The position numbers and the translations under genes are program-made. The notes beneath the pieces were generated by a model. The model searched no databases, was not told the DNA's origin, and worked only from the letters and a program-made list of their open reading frames with translations. Source: Verrucomicrobiota bacterium (GTDB lineage Bacteria > Verrucomicrobiota > Verrucomicrobiia > Opitutales > UBA953). From it: a DNA stretch of 64,000 nucleotides. The stretch is taken from NCBI GenBank assembly GCA_003569205.1, contig BGOK01000011.1:1-64000 (forward strand). Reading direction: 5' to 3'. This document shows, piece after piece, positions 8,436 through 19,715 of the stretch. Positions within the stretch are counted from its first letter, which is position 1; each line of letters opens with the position of its first letter.

Positions 8436-9066
8436 GGAGTCGCTTGGCGGCGGTCCACACGACGGGCACGAAGGAGACGACGACTACGATAAGGATGACC
8501 TTGTGGAGTTGATCGGCGAGTGACGTGGTGCCTAAGAAGTGACCGAGCCAGACGAGCGAGCTCACCCAGAGGATTCCCCCAAGGGTATTCCAGCGCAGGA
8601 AGCGGGCCGTCGGCATCTGGCCCATACCAGCGGCAAAGGGTACAAAAGTACGCATTAACGGCACATAGCGCGCCAGGACGATTGCGGGTGGTCCTTTTTC
8701 AGCAAAGTAGCTGCGGGCCGCCTCGAGGTGTCGGCGTTTAAACCACCAGCTGTCGGCACGATTCTCCATGATGTGGCCATATTTACGGCCGAGCCAGTAA
8801 CCAGTCTGGTCTCCGATGATGGCCGCGGCCGTCAAGGCAAAGGTGAGTTCCCACGGGTTAAAGAAGGCCGGGCGCTCACCGTTAGCAACGGAGAGGACGC
8901 CTGCCGTGACGAGTAAGGAGTCGCCGGGGAGGAAGAAGCCTGCGAGTAAACCGGTCTCCGCAAAGATGATCAGGCACATTAGGGAGATGCCCCCGACTTG
9001 GATCATCTGTCGGAGGCCTTCGGCGGTGTGGAGGTGGGACCAAAGGTCGCTGAACCAAGAAAGCAT
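8407..9066 (-). CDS. DedA-family membrane protein
   Basis: Integral inner-membrane protein of the DedA (SNARE-associated PF09335) family, whose members act in membrane homeostasis and lipid or ion handling. The ORF runs to 9252, but its first 62 residues are polar and Cys/Arg-rich and overlap glnD; ATG at 9066 (MLSWFSDLWSHL) gives 219 residues and leaves an 80-bp promoter space to glnD. The family signature ETGLLAGFFLPGDSLLVTAGVL is followed by GDQTGYWLGRKYG and ARYVPLMRTFVPFAAGMGQM, and hydrophobic segments near the C-terminus. The 3' end overlaps the histidine kinase gene by 29 bp. Confidence 0.88.
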   Translation of the reverse strand: MLSWFSDLWSHLHTAEGLRQMIQVGGISLMCLIIFAETGLLAGFFLPGDSLLVTAGVLSVANGERPAFFNPWELTFALTAAAIIGDQTGYWLGRKYGHIMENRADSWWFKRRHLEAARSYFAEKGPPAIVLARYVPLMRTFVPFAAGMGQMPTARFLRWNTLGGILWVSSLVWLGHFLGTTSLADQLHKVILIVVVVSFVPVVWTAAKRLLTSGPGSKT

Positions 9067-9145
9067 GCTTTCACTAAGAAGGGTTTCTCGTGCTTGGCAA
9101 TCGCCTTGAAAGCTGTTCCCGTCCTCGCCACGCTCTGGTCCACCG

Positions 9146-11827
9146 ATGTCACCCGAATTTGAATCCTCCGCCGCTCGTCTCCGGCACTCCGCCCTGCAGC
9201 ATGGGTTGGCCGGGCAGGCGGCGCAGGAGGGGCCGGTGGTGCCACGGGCCAAAGCCTTTCTCCTGGAAGCTCGGGAGATTCAGTTGGCCGCGCATCGGGC
9301 GGGCCTTCCGGGTGATGAGGTCGCCAAACTTCGTTCCGATGCGATTGATATCGTCATCGATGCCCTGTACCTCCGCGCGGGACCGGCTGCCGCGAGCCTA
9401 ACGTTGGTGGCGACGGGTGGCTATGGTCGCGCTGAGCTTTGCCCGCTGAGCGATATCGACCTCTTGGTCTTGGTCCCGGCCCATACGGCAGAGACCAAGC
9501 AAGCGGTGGAAACGATTCTCTACCCGTTATGGGATGTCGGTCTAAAGGTCGGTCAATCAGTCCGCACGGTCGCCGAAGCCGCCGATTATGCCCGTAATGA
9601 CTTACACCTCCACGTCGCCTTACTCGAGACGCGTCTCCTGTGCGGCGAACGCTCGCAGTTTGCCCAGCTCGAAGTGCGATTGTCCGAACTTTTGAGCGGT
9701 GAGGCTTGGCAGCCCTTGGCTAAAGCCATCGTGGAGTCGCAACGTAAGCGTCGTGAAAAAGCCGGCGGTAGTGCCTACCTTCAGGAGCCCGACTTAAAGA
9801 ACGGGGTAGGGGCGCTCCGCGATGTCCAAGGTTGTGTTTGGCTGGCCCGCATCGCCCGCGGCGTCGCCGGACCGAGCGGCCTCGGTGCCACGGGTTTTCT
9901 ACCGACCTCCGACCTTGCCAAGTTCGAGCAAGCCCGGGCTTCGCTGCTGCGGCTGCGTTGTGAGCTCCATTTTCAGGTGACCCGTCCGACGGAGCAGCTT
10001 TCGCTCGAACGCCAAGACACGATTGCCGAAGGCTTGGGCTACCCAGGTGATTTGAAGTCCCGTATTGGTGCCTTGATGCGTGATTATTTTGACGCTGCCG
10101 ATCACGTCCGCCGTTGCTCGGAGATGGTCGAAGGTGCCGTGATGGGCGAGCCCGAGCCGGCGGGGTGGGGCGAGCCCATTTTGGTCGATGGCTTCCGTCT
10201 TGTGCCCGGCGGCACCGTCGCTGCCCAGCATCGCCTCGTCTTTGAAGAAGACCCCGGTCGCCTCGTCCGCCTCTTCCGTTTATGCCAAGTCCATGAGGCT
10301 CGCCCGGAGCGGGCCCTTTCCTTGTTGGTCCGCGAGCGGGCTCACCTGCTGACGGCCGATGTCGCCTACGCCGAGGAGTCTTGCAGCGCCCTGCGGGCAA
10401 TGCTGACCGAAGCGGGCCGCGTCTTCGGCGCCCTGCACGCGCTGCGTGAGCATGACCTACTTTACCGGCTTGTACCAGAGTTCGCTGGTTTACACTGCTT
10501 GGTGCAGTTCGAGTTCTATCACCGTTGGACAGCGGATGTGCATACGCTCCGTTGCTTGATGGAGTTAGACGAGATTTACGAAGGCAAGACCGAGGTCGAT
10601 CGGCGCTACCGCGAGGTCGTCTTAGGCTCGGAGGCACCCTCGTTCCTCTACGCCATCCTTTTCCTGCACGATATCGCCAAGGCGGGCGGCATCGCTGGAC
10701 ATGCCGAACGCGGCGTCCCTATTGCCGAGGTCGTGTTAGAGCGCCTGGGCTTCGACGCCCGCGAACGTGAAGTCGCTGCCGCGGTCATTCGCCACCATTT
10801 AATCATGGGTATCTACTGGCAACGCCATGACGTGGATGATCCCGCCAACATCGAGCGCTTTGCATCGATTGTCGGTGATGAACAGGTCCTGCGGAGCCTA
10901 TACGTGCACACTCGTTGCGATGCCCGCGCCACTTCGCCGGACCTTTGGACGAGCTTTAAGGATGGTCAGCATGGGACGCTCTATCGTCGCACCTTAGCCA
11001 AGCTCGCCGGTGAATCTGAAGCCGAGGCCGAAGTCGCGGCGACGGCCTTGCGCGAACAGACCGCGGAACTCTTAGCGGGGTCCGTGCCGGCGGATGAATT
11101 GGAGGCCCATTTCACCCAGATGCCTTCCGGGTATTTCCTGCACGTCGCGCCGGAGGATGCGGCGGTACACGTGGCGTTAATTCATCGCCTCATCGCCACC
11201 GTCGCCCACGAAGATGCCGAACAGTCGCTCCAGCCGATTGTGGAGTGGCACGACGACGTCGGCTCCGGCCAGTCCGTCGTCACCGTGGTGACGTGGGACC
11301 GCGCTGGCCTCTTTAGTCGCATGGCGGGGGCTTTCGCCGTAGCTGGCATCAACATCGTCTCCTGTCGCGCATTCTCGCGCGAGGACGACGTTGCGATCGA
11401 CTTCTTTAAAGTCGTCTTGCCGGTCGGCAAGGAACTCGGTGCCAAACAGAAGTTCGCCGTAGCCTTAGCCAGTTCTTTGGTCGGTGGCTACGACCTGATC
11501 GACGAAGTCGGCCAAGAGGAAGTCCAGGCCACGCTGACAGCCCCGCGGCGTAAGGCCTTTGTGCCACTCGCCGCTGAGGTCAGCGTCTATTACGAAGAAG
11601 CCTTGGGTCGGACGGTGGCTGAGGTGCAGTGTAATGACCGACTCGGCCTCTTGTTCCGGATAGGCTTGGTCATTCGTGGGGCGGGCTATGCGATTACCTT
11701 CGCGAATATTTCGACGGAACAAGGCTTTGCCTTGGATACCTTCTACCTGACCCCCGAACGTGGGCTGACGACGACCCCGCAAAGTCCCGAGGCCTTAGCG
11801 GACGGGCTCCGCCAGGTGGTTTCCTGA
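9146..11827 (+). CDS. glnD: Bifunctional PII uridylyltransferase/uridylyl-removing enzyme
   Basis: Senses glutamine and adds or removes UMP on PII proteins, controlling nitrogen metabolism. 893 residues, the normal GlnD size. Nucleotidyltransferase domain with GGYGRAELCPLSDIDLLVL (about 90-108), the GlnD-specific linker, HD hydrolase domain with LHDIAKAGGIAGHAERG (about 508-525) and RHHLIMG, and two C-terminal ACT domains (VVTWDRAGLFSRMAGAFAVAGINIVSC, about 710; NDRLGLLFRIGLVIRGAGYAITFANIST, about 825). All key residues appear present. ATG 9146 is used; it diverges from the DedA gene. Its PII partner is not in the window. Confidence 0.96.
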   Translation: MSPEFESSAARLRHSALQHGLAGQAAQEGPVVPRAKAFLLEAREIQLAAHRAGLPGDEVAKLRSDAIDIVIDALYLRAGPAAASLTLVATGGYGRAELCPLSDIDLLVLVPAHTAETKQAVETILYPLWDVGLKVGQSVRTVAEAADYARNDLHLHVALLETRLLCGERSQFAQLEVRLSELLSGEAWQPLAKAIVESQRKRREKAGGSAYLQEPDLKNGVGALRDVQGCVWLARIARGVAGPSGLGATGFLPTSDLAKFEQARASLLRLRCELHFQVTRPTEQLSLERQDTIAEGLGYPGDLKSRIGALMRDYFDAADHVRRCSEMVEGAVMGEPEPAGWGEPILVDGFRLVPGGTVAAQHRLVFEEDPGRLVRLFRLCQVHEARPERALSLLVRERAHLLTADVAYAEESCSALRAMLTEAGRVFGALHALREHDLLYRLVPEFAGLHCLVQFEFYHRWTADVHTLRCLMELDEIYEGKTEVDRRYREVVLGSEAPSFLYAILFLHDIAKAGGIAGHAERGVPIAEVVLERLGFDAREREVAAAVIRHHLIMGIYWQRHDVDDPANIERFASIVGDEQVLRSLYVHTRCDARATSPDLWTSFKDGQHGTLYRRTLAKLAGESEAEAEVAATALREQTAELLAGSVPADELEAHFTQMPSGYFLHVAPEDAAVHVALIHRLIATVAHEDAEQSLQPIVEWHDDVGSGQSVVTVVTWDRAGLFSRMAGAFAVAGINIVSCRAFSREDDVAIDFFKVVLPVGKELGAKQKFAVALASSLVGGYDLIDEVGQEEVQATLTAPRRKAFVPLAAEVSVYYEEALGRTVAEVQCNDRLGLLFRIGLVIRGAGYAITFANISTEQGFALDTFYLTPERGLTTTPQSPEALADGLRQVVS

Positions 11828-11885
11828 ATTAGGTCCCCCTTGCTTCGGCTGGAAAAAGGCTTAAGGCTATTCAGGTATCACCGCC

Positions 11886-12497
11886 ATGACCTCGAACCTC
11901 CTGCACTTAGGTCGTCTTTGCCTCGCGCTGACGGCTTGCCTTAGTCTCTCCGCCGCCGAAACCGCTGCCCCCGCTTCCAAGCCCATGACCACTCCTCCTA
12001 AACTCGAAAAGGCCACCTTCGGCGCCGGTTGCTTCTGGGGCGTCGAATACCAATACCGGAAGATTCCCGGTGTCAGTGAAGCCGTCTCCGGCTACAGCGG
12101 TGGTAAGACCGAGAACCCTACCTACCGGCAAATCTGCCAAGATAGTACCGGCCATGCCGAAGTCATCGAAGTCACCTTCGATCCGGCTAAAATCAGCTTC
12201 CGACAGTTGGTGGAATACTTTTTCCGGATGCATAACCCGACGCAGGTCGACCGCCAAGGCCCGGACGTAGGGGACCAATACCGTTCAGTGATTTTCTTCC
12301 ACTCGCCTGAGCAGAAGAAGGTCGCGGAAGAGGTGAAGGCCGCGTTGACTGCCGCGAAGGTCTTTGCCCAGCCCATCGCGACCAAAATCGAAGGCGCCCA
12401 GACTTTTTGGAAAGCCGAAGAATACCACCAGCGCTATTACGAGAAGAAGGGTGGCCGCCCGTATTGCCACCTGATCGAGTACGCTCCCGGCAAGTAA
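11886..12497 (+). CDS. msrA: Peptide-methionine (S)-S-oxide reductase, exported
   Basis: Repairs methionine-S-sulfoxide in proteins. The catalytic GCFWG motif (Cys about residue 49) is intact, followed by YSGGKTENPTYRQICQDSTGHAEVIEV and a C-terminal EYHQRYYEKK. The N-terminus (LGRLCLALTACLSLSAAE) is a Sec signal peptide, so the enzyme works outside the cytoplasm. 203 residues. There is no fused MsrB domain. The gene lies 58 bp after glnD and just ahead of rarA. Confidence 0.95.
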   Translation: MTSNLLHLGRLCLALTACLSLSAAETAAPASKPMTTPPKLEKATFGAGCFWGVEYQYRKIPGVSEAVSGYSGGKTENPTYRQICQDSTGHAEVIEVTFDPAKISFRQLVEYFFRMHNPTQVDRQGPDVGDQYRSVIFFHSPEQKKVAEEVKAALTAAKVFAQPIATKIEGAQTFWKAEEYHQRYYEKKGGRPYCHLIEYAPGK

Positions 12498-12502
12498 GCT
12501 CC

Positions 12503-13864
12503 GTGGGGGCCACGCATCACGGGTCGGACGCGTCTTTGCCGGGTTTCGGCCAGGCGGAGCCTAACCCTGAAATACCTGCCCGGCGTCGACCCATGGCGGC
12601 ACGCATGCGCCCGCGAAATCTCAGCGAGGTCGTGGGCCATGCCGCTTTGCTGGGGCCGAACGCATTGCTGCCCCGCCTAATCAAAGCCGACAACTTTGGC
12701 TCACTGCTATTTTACGGACCGCCGGGTTGCGGTAAGACCACGTTAGCCGAAGTGATTGCCGCCGAAACAGAATCCACCGTCGTGCGAGTCAACGCGGTGC
12801 TTTCGGGTACGCCAGAACTTCGCGAGGTCCTCGCAGAAGCCCGGCGTTCGCCTTCGCGTAAGACCGTCCTCGTGGTCGACGAGATCCATCGTTTCAATAA
12901 AGCGCAGCAGGACTTGCTCCTGCCCGACGTCGAAGCCGGCGTGGTGCGTCTCATCGGTTGCACGACGCATAATCCGGGACTCTACATCGTGCCGGCCTTG
13001 TTGAGCCGTAGTCATTTATTCCGGCTCGATCCGTTGGGCGTCGACGAGATTGCAGCCTTCCTCGGCACGGCCTTGGCGGATGCCGAACGCGGACTAGGTG
13101 CCTTGGGCATTAAGGCCTCGCCGGCGGTGCTACGCCAGGTGGCCGAAATGGCTTCGGGTGATTTGCGTCGCGCCTTGAACTGTCTCGAGACTTTGGTGCT
13201 GTCGGCTCCCGCCTTGGGGATGGTCACGGATGAGGCCGTCGGTGCGTTCGCCCGTGAACGTCGCATCCGTTACGATGATGGGGGCGACGACCATTACGAT
13301 ACCGCCTCGGCCTTTATTAAATCTGTCCGCGGGAGTGATCCCGATGCGGCGCTTTATTGGTTGTTCCTGATGTTGGCGGGTGGCGAAGAGCCCCGCTTCA
13401 TCGCCCGCCGGCTCGTGATTTGCGCTTCCGAGGACGTCGGGTTGGCCGATTCCCGAGCCTTGGGTATCGCCACGGCCGCTTTTCAGGCCTGCGAAATGGT
13501 GGGCCTACCCGAGTGCGAGTATGCCTTAGCGCATGCGACGCTCTTCCTCGCCTTAGCTCCGAAGAGCAACAGCACGACGCTGGCCATCGCGGCGGCGAAG
13601 GAAGCCGTCCGCTCCCAGCCTCGGCAAGAAGTGCCGTTACATCTCAAGGACGCCCACAACGCTTTTAATAAAGGTCAAGGGAACGGCGGTACTTACCAAT
13701 ACAGCCACGATTACTTGGATGGGATCAGCGGGCAGGATTACCTGAGTAAGCCACTCTCGCTCTATCAGCCCGTCGCGGCGGGGGCGGAAGCGGGCCTCGC
13801 GGAGCGCTTAGCGCACTTGCGGAAACTTAAAGAAGCAATCCGCTCGCGCGGAGGTCGCCCGTGA
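12503..13864 (+). CDS. rarA: Replication-associated recombination protein RarA/MgsA (AAA+ ATPase)
   Basis: AAA+ ATPase that acts at stalled replication forks. Walker A GPPGCGKTT (about residue 72), Walker B VLVVDEIHRF (about 124), an arginine-rich sensor region, then the MgsA C-terminal region (HYDTASAFIKSVRGSDPDAALYWLFLML, ICASEDVGLADSRAL). The ORF opens at 12407 inside msrA; two better starts exist, GTG 12503 (used here, retaining a LPGFGQ...PMAARMRPR leader like that of family members) and ATG 12593 (MAARMRPRNL). The 3' end overlaps the dus gene by 4 bp (GTGA), implying translational coupling. Confidence 0.92.
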   Translation: MGATHHGSDASLPGFGQAEPNPEIPARRRPMAARMRPRNLSEVVGHAALLGPNALLPRLIKADNFGSLLFYGPPGCGKTTLAEVIAAETESTVVRVNAVLSGTPELREVLAEARRSPSRKTVLVVDEIHRFNKAQQDLLLPDVEAGVVRLIGCTTHNPGLYIVPALLSRSHLFRLDPLGVDEIAAFLGTALADAERGLGALGIKASPAVLRQVAEMASGDLRRALNCLETLVLSAPALGMVTDEAVGAFARERRIRYDDGGDDHYDTASAFIKSVRGSDPDAALYWLFLMLAGGEEPRFIARRLVICASEDVGLADSRALGIATAAFQACEMVGLPECEYALAHATLFLALAPKSNSTTLAIAAAKEAVRSQPRQEVPLHLKDAHNAFNKGQGNGGTYQYSHDYLDGISGQDYLSKPLSLYQPVAAGAEAGLAERLAHLRKLKEAIRSRGGRP

Positions 13865-14877
13865 GCAAGGTCGCTCCGCGGCTGCCTTGGTTTGGGCCGG
13901 GCCGTTTTCCTTTGTACCTTGCTCCGATGGCTCGGCATACCGACGTCGCTTTCCGTCAGCTATGTAAAGAGCAGGGGGCGGACGTCATGGTCAGCGAGTT
14001 CGTCCAATCGGAAGCTCTCATCCGTGGTAACGCCAAGGCATGGGAGATGGTCGACTTCACGGAGACCCAACGCCCTATGGGGGTCCAGATCTTCGGGGCG
14101 ACCCCGGCCTCCATGGCCCAGGCCGCCCGGCAAGTCTGCGATCGGGTCCGCCCCGACTTCCTTGACCTCAATTTTGGCTGCCCGGCCCATAAAGTCATCG
14201 AGCAGAACGCCGGCTCTGGCCTCCTCCGCTGCCCGGCGCTCCTCTACGACCTCGTCAAAGCGGTCAAAGACGCCATTCCCGACGTCCCTTTGACGGCTAA
14301 GATGCGTCTGGGTTGGGATTATGAGTCCGTGGTCGCGGTGGAAGTGGCCGTTCGGCTCGAGCAATTAGGCGTCGAAGCCATCGCCGTGCATGGCCGGACG
14401 AAAGAGCAGGGCTACTCGGGCGAAGCTCATTGGGGTTATATTGCCCAAGTGGCCGCTGCCGTTTCTATCCCGGTGACGGGTAATGGGGACGTTAAGGACG
14501 GCGTATCGGCGAAGCGTCGGCGCGACGAGAGTGGCGTCTCCGGCCTCATGATTGGGCGGGCGGCACTTTCGAATCCTTGGATCTTTAATGAAATCAAGGC
14601 GGCCTTGGCGGGGCAGGGTGAGATTACCCCTGTCATTACTGCTCAGAAACGTTGGGATGCCATCATCCGCCTTTCGGAGCTGACCTTAGAAGTCCATGCC
14701 TCTCGGCTAGGTTCGCGTGATGTGCGTTGGATGTTGGATCGTCTGCATCCGTTGACGCATGGACTGCCAGGTTCGCGAAAAATCCGTGACCGGATGAGGG
14801 GCTGTCTCTCGCTGGATGACCTTCGGTATCTGCGCGACGAACACCTCGCGGAGTTATCGGTGACAGGATTGAGTTGA
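13861..14877 (+). CDS. dus: tRNA-dihydrouridine synthase (DusB-like)
   Basis: FMN-dependent enzyme that reduces uridines in the tRNA D-loop to dihydrouridine. TIM-barrel start LYLAPMARHTDVAFRQLC, the conserved LDLNFGCPAHKV with the catalytic Cys, then TAKMRLGWD, IAVHGRTKEQGYSGEAHW and VTGNGDVKDG, followed by the C-terminal helical RNA-binding domain. 338 residues, normal for the family. It begins at GTG 13861 inside the rarA stop region (4-bp overlap). The subfamily assignment (DusB-like) is by general resemblance. Confidence 0.92.
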   Translation: MSKVAPRLPWFGPGRFPLYLAPMARHTDVAFRQLCKEQGADVMVSEFVQSEALIRGNAKAWEMVDFTETQRPMGVQIFGATPASMAQAARQVCDRVRPDFLDLNFGCPAHKVIEQNAGSGLLRCPALLYDLVKAVKDAIPDVPLTAKMRLGWDYESVVAVEVAVRLEQLGVEAIAVHGRTKEQGYSGEAHWGYIAQVAAAVSIPVTGNGDVKDGVSAKRRRDESGVSGLMIGRAALSNPWIFNEIKAALAGQGEITPVITAQKRWDAIIRLSELTLEVHASRLGSRDVRWMLDRLHPLTHGLPGSRKIRDRMRGCLSLDDLRYLRDEHLAELSVTGLS

Positions 14878-15254
14878 TTTTGCAGGGCTTCGACACGCGT
14901 TCGTCACACGTGCAATAAAAACCTCATTTTCTTACTCGCAGGCCCCCTGTTAATAACCTGTGCAGGGCTTGCTCTTGTGACGTCGTAAAGGCCGCCCATC
15001 AACAGGGTCGTATTCGCACCCGCGGATCACATCACCCCGCCTCTTTCCCCAAGCGCTTTAACCAGGCGTTGAATTAACAAAACAAACCATTAATAGGCAA
15101 CGACTTGCAAATAGACAATTCCGAGTCAAACTCGGGAAAACTCGCAGGTGCTCGTCGGACCCTCAGGTGGTCATTCGAACTTTTAACACATTTTAACAAC
15201 TTTCAGGCTTTAAAAGCGCCTGTGAACAACCTTTCTCAACCTTCCCCTTTCCTC
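14878..15254. other. 377-bp non-coding region upstream of dnaA
   Basis: No gene seen. The region is visibly richer in A and T than its surroundings towards the dnaA start (runs such as TTAACAAAACAAACC and TTTTAACACATTTTAACAAC), suiting a dnaA promoter. Only weak DnaA-box-like 9-mers occur (TGTTAATAA near 14949 and TGTGAACAA near 15220, each two mismatches from TGTGGATAA). That is not enough to call an origin. Confidence 0.4.
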
Positions 15255-16616
15255 ATGGCCAGCCCCGTCAGTCACCTTTCCCTTTGGGAGACCGCAAAAA
15301 GCGAGCTCCGTATCAAGTTCTCCGCTACCGACTATGATACTTGGATCTCCTCCTTGAATCCCATCAGCATCGTCGATGGCAATGTCCTGCTCATCGAAGC
15401 GCCGACCGTGCTTTCCGAAGCTTGGGTGAACAGTAACTACGGTGAATTACTCCGTCGCGTGCTGACCCTCGTCGCTGGCCGTAGCATGGAGTACCGTCTG
15501 ACGGCCGCCGCGGGCGATACCCGTGCGCAGGCTAATGAAGAAGTCGTTGTCTCCCGGCCTTCGCGTCACACCGCGGCCGCACCGGCTCCCGCCATCAAGA
15601 GCTCGAACACTTTTGAGAATTTTATTGTTGGTCCAGAAAACGAGATGGCCCACGGCGCCTCGCTCGCCGTCGCCAAGGAACCCGGCAGCAACTACAACCC
15701 GCTCTTCATCCATGGTCCGACTGGCCTGGGTAAGACGCACCTGATGCATGCCATTGCGCACTCCGTCTACGCCGCCAACCCGAAGGCCCGTATTGCTTAC
15801 ATTTCTTCCGAGACCTTTACGAACGAGTTCATTCAGGCGCTACAGGCCGGGAATATCGCCGCCTTCCGTCGTCGTTACCGTGAACTCGATCTGCTCCTGA
15901 TCGACGACATTCATTTCCTCGCCGGCAAGGAATCGACCCAAGACGAGTTCTTCCATACCTTCAACGAGCTCCATAACTGCCACAAGCAGGTTGTCCTCAC
16001 GAGCGACCGCCCCGCTTCCGAAATCGCGAAGCTTCAGGAGCGCCTCGTTTCCCGCTTTCAGTGGGGCATGGTCGCTTCGATTCAGGCCCCTGGCCTCGAG
16101 ACCCGCACCGCCATCCTGCACAAGAAGGCTCAGGCCCGCGGCCTCGAACTTACCCCAGAAATCGCTGATTTCATGGCTTCGCGCATTGCCCGCAATGTCC
16201 GTAACCTCGAAGGCGCCATCACCCGTATTTCTGGTCTGACGGGCATGGTCCGCAAGCCGCTGGACCTCGTCCAGGTTGAGAAGCTGCTCCATGACATTCT
16301 CGTCGAGGAGGCCAGCCACACCCTCACGGCCGAAGTGATTCAGCGTAAGGTCGCGGAACACTACCGCATCCAGATGTCCGACATGACGTCCAAGCGCCGC
16401 ATGCAGAATATCGCCTTCCCTCGCCAAGTCGCGATGTACCTCACGACACAGTTGACGGGTATGTCCCTCGTTTCCATCGGCGGTGCCTTTGGTGGCCGCG
16501 ACCATGGTACCGTTATCCACGCCCGTAAGACGGTCGTGAATCAAATGGAGGTGGATCCGAATGTTCGCCGCACGGTCGAGTACCTGCGCGCGCAGCTTTC
16601 GACCAACCGGGCCTAA
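15255..16616 (+). CDS. dnaA: Chromosomal replication initiator protein DnaA
   Basis: Binds DnaA boxes and melts the origin. The ORF is open from 15105, but those extra 50 residues are AT-rich leader; ATG 15255 (MASPVSHLSLWETAKSEL) begins exactly at domain I, giving 453 residues. Domain I to about 80, a short linker, then the AAA+ domain III: NTFENFIVGPENEMAHGA, Walker A GPTGLGKTH (about 154), Walker B LLLIDDIHFLAGK (about 213). Domain IV ends with the DnaA-box reading signature GGAFGGRDHGTVIHARKTV (about 410). It is followed by a good terminator. The dnaN/recF/gyrB neighbourhood common elsewhere is absent; dus and cutC flank it instead. Confidence 0.97.
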   Translation: MASPVSHLSLWETAKSELRIKFSATDYDTWISSLNPISIVDGNVLLIEAPTVLSEAWVNSNYGELLRRVLTLVAGRSMEYRLTAAAGDTRAQANEEVVVSRPSRHTAAAPAPAIKSSNTFENFIVGPENEMAHGASLAVAKEPGSNYNPLFIHGPTGLGKTHLMHAIAHSVYAANPKARIAYISSETFTNEFIQALQAGNIAAFRRRYRELDLLLIDDIHFLAGKESTQDEFFHTFNELHNCHKQVVLTSDRPASEIAKLQERLVSRFQWGMVASIQAPGLETRTAILHKKAQARGLELTPEIADFMASRIARNVRNLEGAITRISGLTGMVRKPLDLVQVEKLLHDILVEEASHTLTAEVIQRKVAEHYRIQMSDMTSKRRMQNIAFPRQVAMYLTTQLTGMSLVSIGGAFGGRDHGTVIHARKTVVNQMEVDPNVRRTVEYLRAQLSTNRA

Positions 16617-16637
16617 ACTTTTCAGTGTGCGATGCAC

Positions 16638-16672
16638 GCAGCCTGACCTTGGTGGGTCAGGCTGCTTTATTT
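16638..16672. terminator. Terminator between dnaA and cutC
   Basis: Perfect 11-bp stem GCAGCCTGACC / GGTCAGGCTGC with loop TTGGTG, followed by TTTATTTA on the plus strand. It serves dnaA and may also stop the convergent cutC transcript. Confidence 0.85.
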
Positions 16673-16687
16673 ACGGCTGGACCGCGG

Positions 16688-17422
16688 TCAGCCCAAGAGG
16701 GCTTTGACTTGGGCCACGCGAGCCGAGTCGGCGACGGGAATCGCATCGGCCGGCCAGTCGGGCGCGGCCCCGAGCGAAACGCTAGGCGGACGGACGGTCA
16801 TGCGCGTGCCCTGTATGCCCCGTAGCGAGGCATGGACTTCGCGGACGCCCGTGCGGTGCACCAGTTCGGCGACATTGGTTTCGCTGACGCCGCCGCCGGC
16901 TAAAATAACGCAGCGTTCGCCCGCTTGCTGTACGAGCCGGGCGATGACCGCCGCTCCCGCGAGGGCGTTGGGGGCTTGGCCCGAGGTCAGTACGCGGTGG
17001 CAGCCCGCGGCGATCACGGCTTCCAAGGCGGCGGAAGGGTCGGCGGCCCAGTCAAAGGCTCGGTGAAAGGTGACGGACATCCCGGCGGCCGCTTGGACGA
17101 GCGTACGGGTGCGTTCGACGTCCACCGTGGCATCGGACTTAAGGAGGCCGAAGACGACCCCGTCCGCCCCCGCCGCCTTAGCGATGGCGATTTCGCGCAG
17201 CATGATATGGAACTCGGCGTCCGTGTAGAGGAAGTCGCCGCCCCGCGGGCGAATCATGACGTGGAGCTTGAGGCCCGGGAGGGCTCGGGTGGCCTCAAGG
17301 GTCCCTAAGCTCGGCGTGGTACCGCCCTCGGCGGTGTTTTCGCAAAGTTCAACGCGGTCGGCGCCACCTTGTTGGGCAGCAAGTGCCGAGGCGTAGGAGT
17401 AGGCGACGATTTCGAGCAACAT
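16688..17422 (-). CDS. cutC: CutC family protein
   Basis: 244-residue TIM-barrel protein of the CutC family (PF03932). It opens LLEIVAYSYASALAAQQGGADRVELCENTAEGGTTPS, then HVMIRPRGGDFLYTDAEF, GADGVVFGLL, MSVTFHRAFDW and HRVLTSGQAP, all family-typical. CutC was linked to copper homeostasis in E. coli, but its biochemical role remains unsettled. It is convergent with dnaA and divergent from thiC. Confidence 0.9.
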   Translation of the reverse strand: MLLEIVAYSYASALAAQQGGADRVELCENTAEGGTTPSLGTLEATRALPGLKLHVMIRPRGGDFLYTDAEFHIMLREIAIAKAAGADGVVFGLLKSDATVDVERTRTLVQAAAGMSVTFHRAFDWAADPSAALEAVIAAGCHRVLTSGQAPNALAGAAVIARLVQQAGERCVILAGGGVSETNVAELVHRTGVREVHASLRGIQGTRMTVRPPSVSLGAAPDWPADAIPVADSARVAQVKALLG

Positions 17423-17561
17423 GGGCGGGAGAGGGGGACCGGAGAGGGAGTAAGCCGTCCCCGGCTCGGTGGCAAGCGAGGGTCGACTCGCTAACCTATA
17501 AACCCTCTTGCTACTTCAAACCCTGCCAGCATTGATGTGGGCGTTCCTTGTTCGTTTTTCC

Positions 17562-19596
<2,035 letters not shown>

Positions 19597-19605
19597 GAGG
19601 TAATA

Positions 19606-19707
19606 GGGGATAGTGGGTAGGGGGTAGGGGATAGGGGATAGGGGGTGGCTCGATGCCATTACGGCCTTCCCCCCTTTCCCATCCCCTATGACCTATCCCC
19701 TAGCCCC
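19606..19707. repeat. 7-bp-period G-rich tandem repeat with facing C-rich copy
   Basis: Six heptamers in register: GGGGATA, GTGGGTA, GGGGGTA, GGGGATA, GGGGATA, GGGGGTG (19606-19647). About 25 bases later comes the reverse-complement type (TCCCCTA, TGACCTA, TCCCCTA; about 19675-19707). Together they form a large imperfect inverted repeat between thiC and the methyltransferase gene. The G-runs could also form a G-quadruplex on the plus strand. Confidence 0.85.
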
Positions 19708-19715
19708 GTATTTCC

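Noticed and set aside
9720-10637. 305-codon minus-strand ORF within glnD
   Set aside because: Arg/Pro/Gly-rich shadow of glnD with no family features.
14878-15254. Replication origin next to dnaA
   Set aside because: Only two weak DnaA-box-like 9-mers and no cluster; AT-richness alone fits a promoter.
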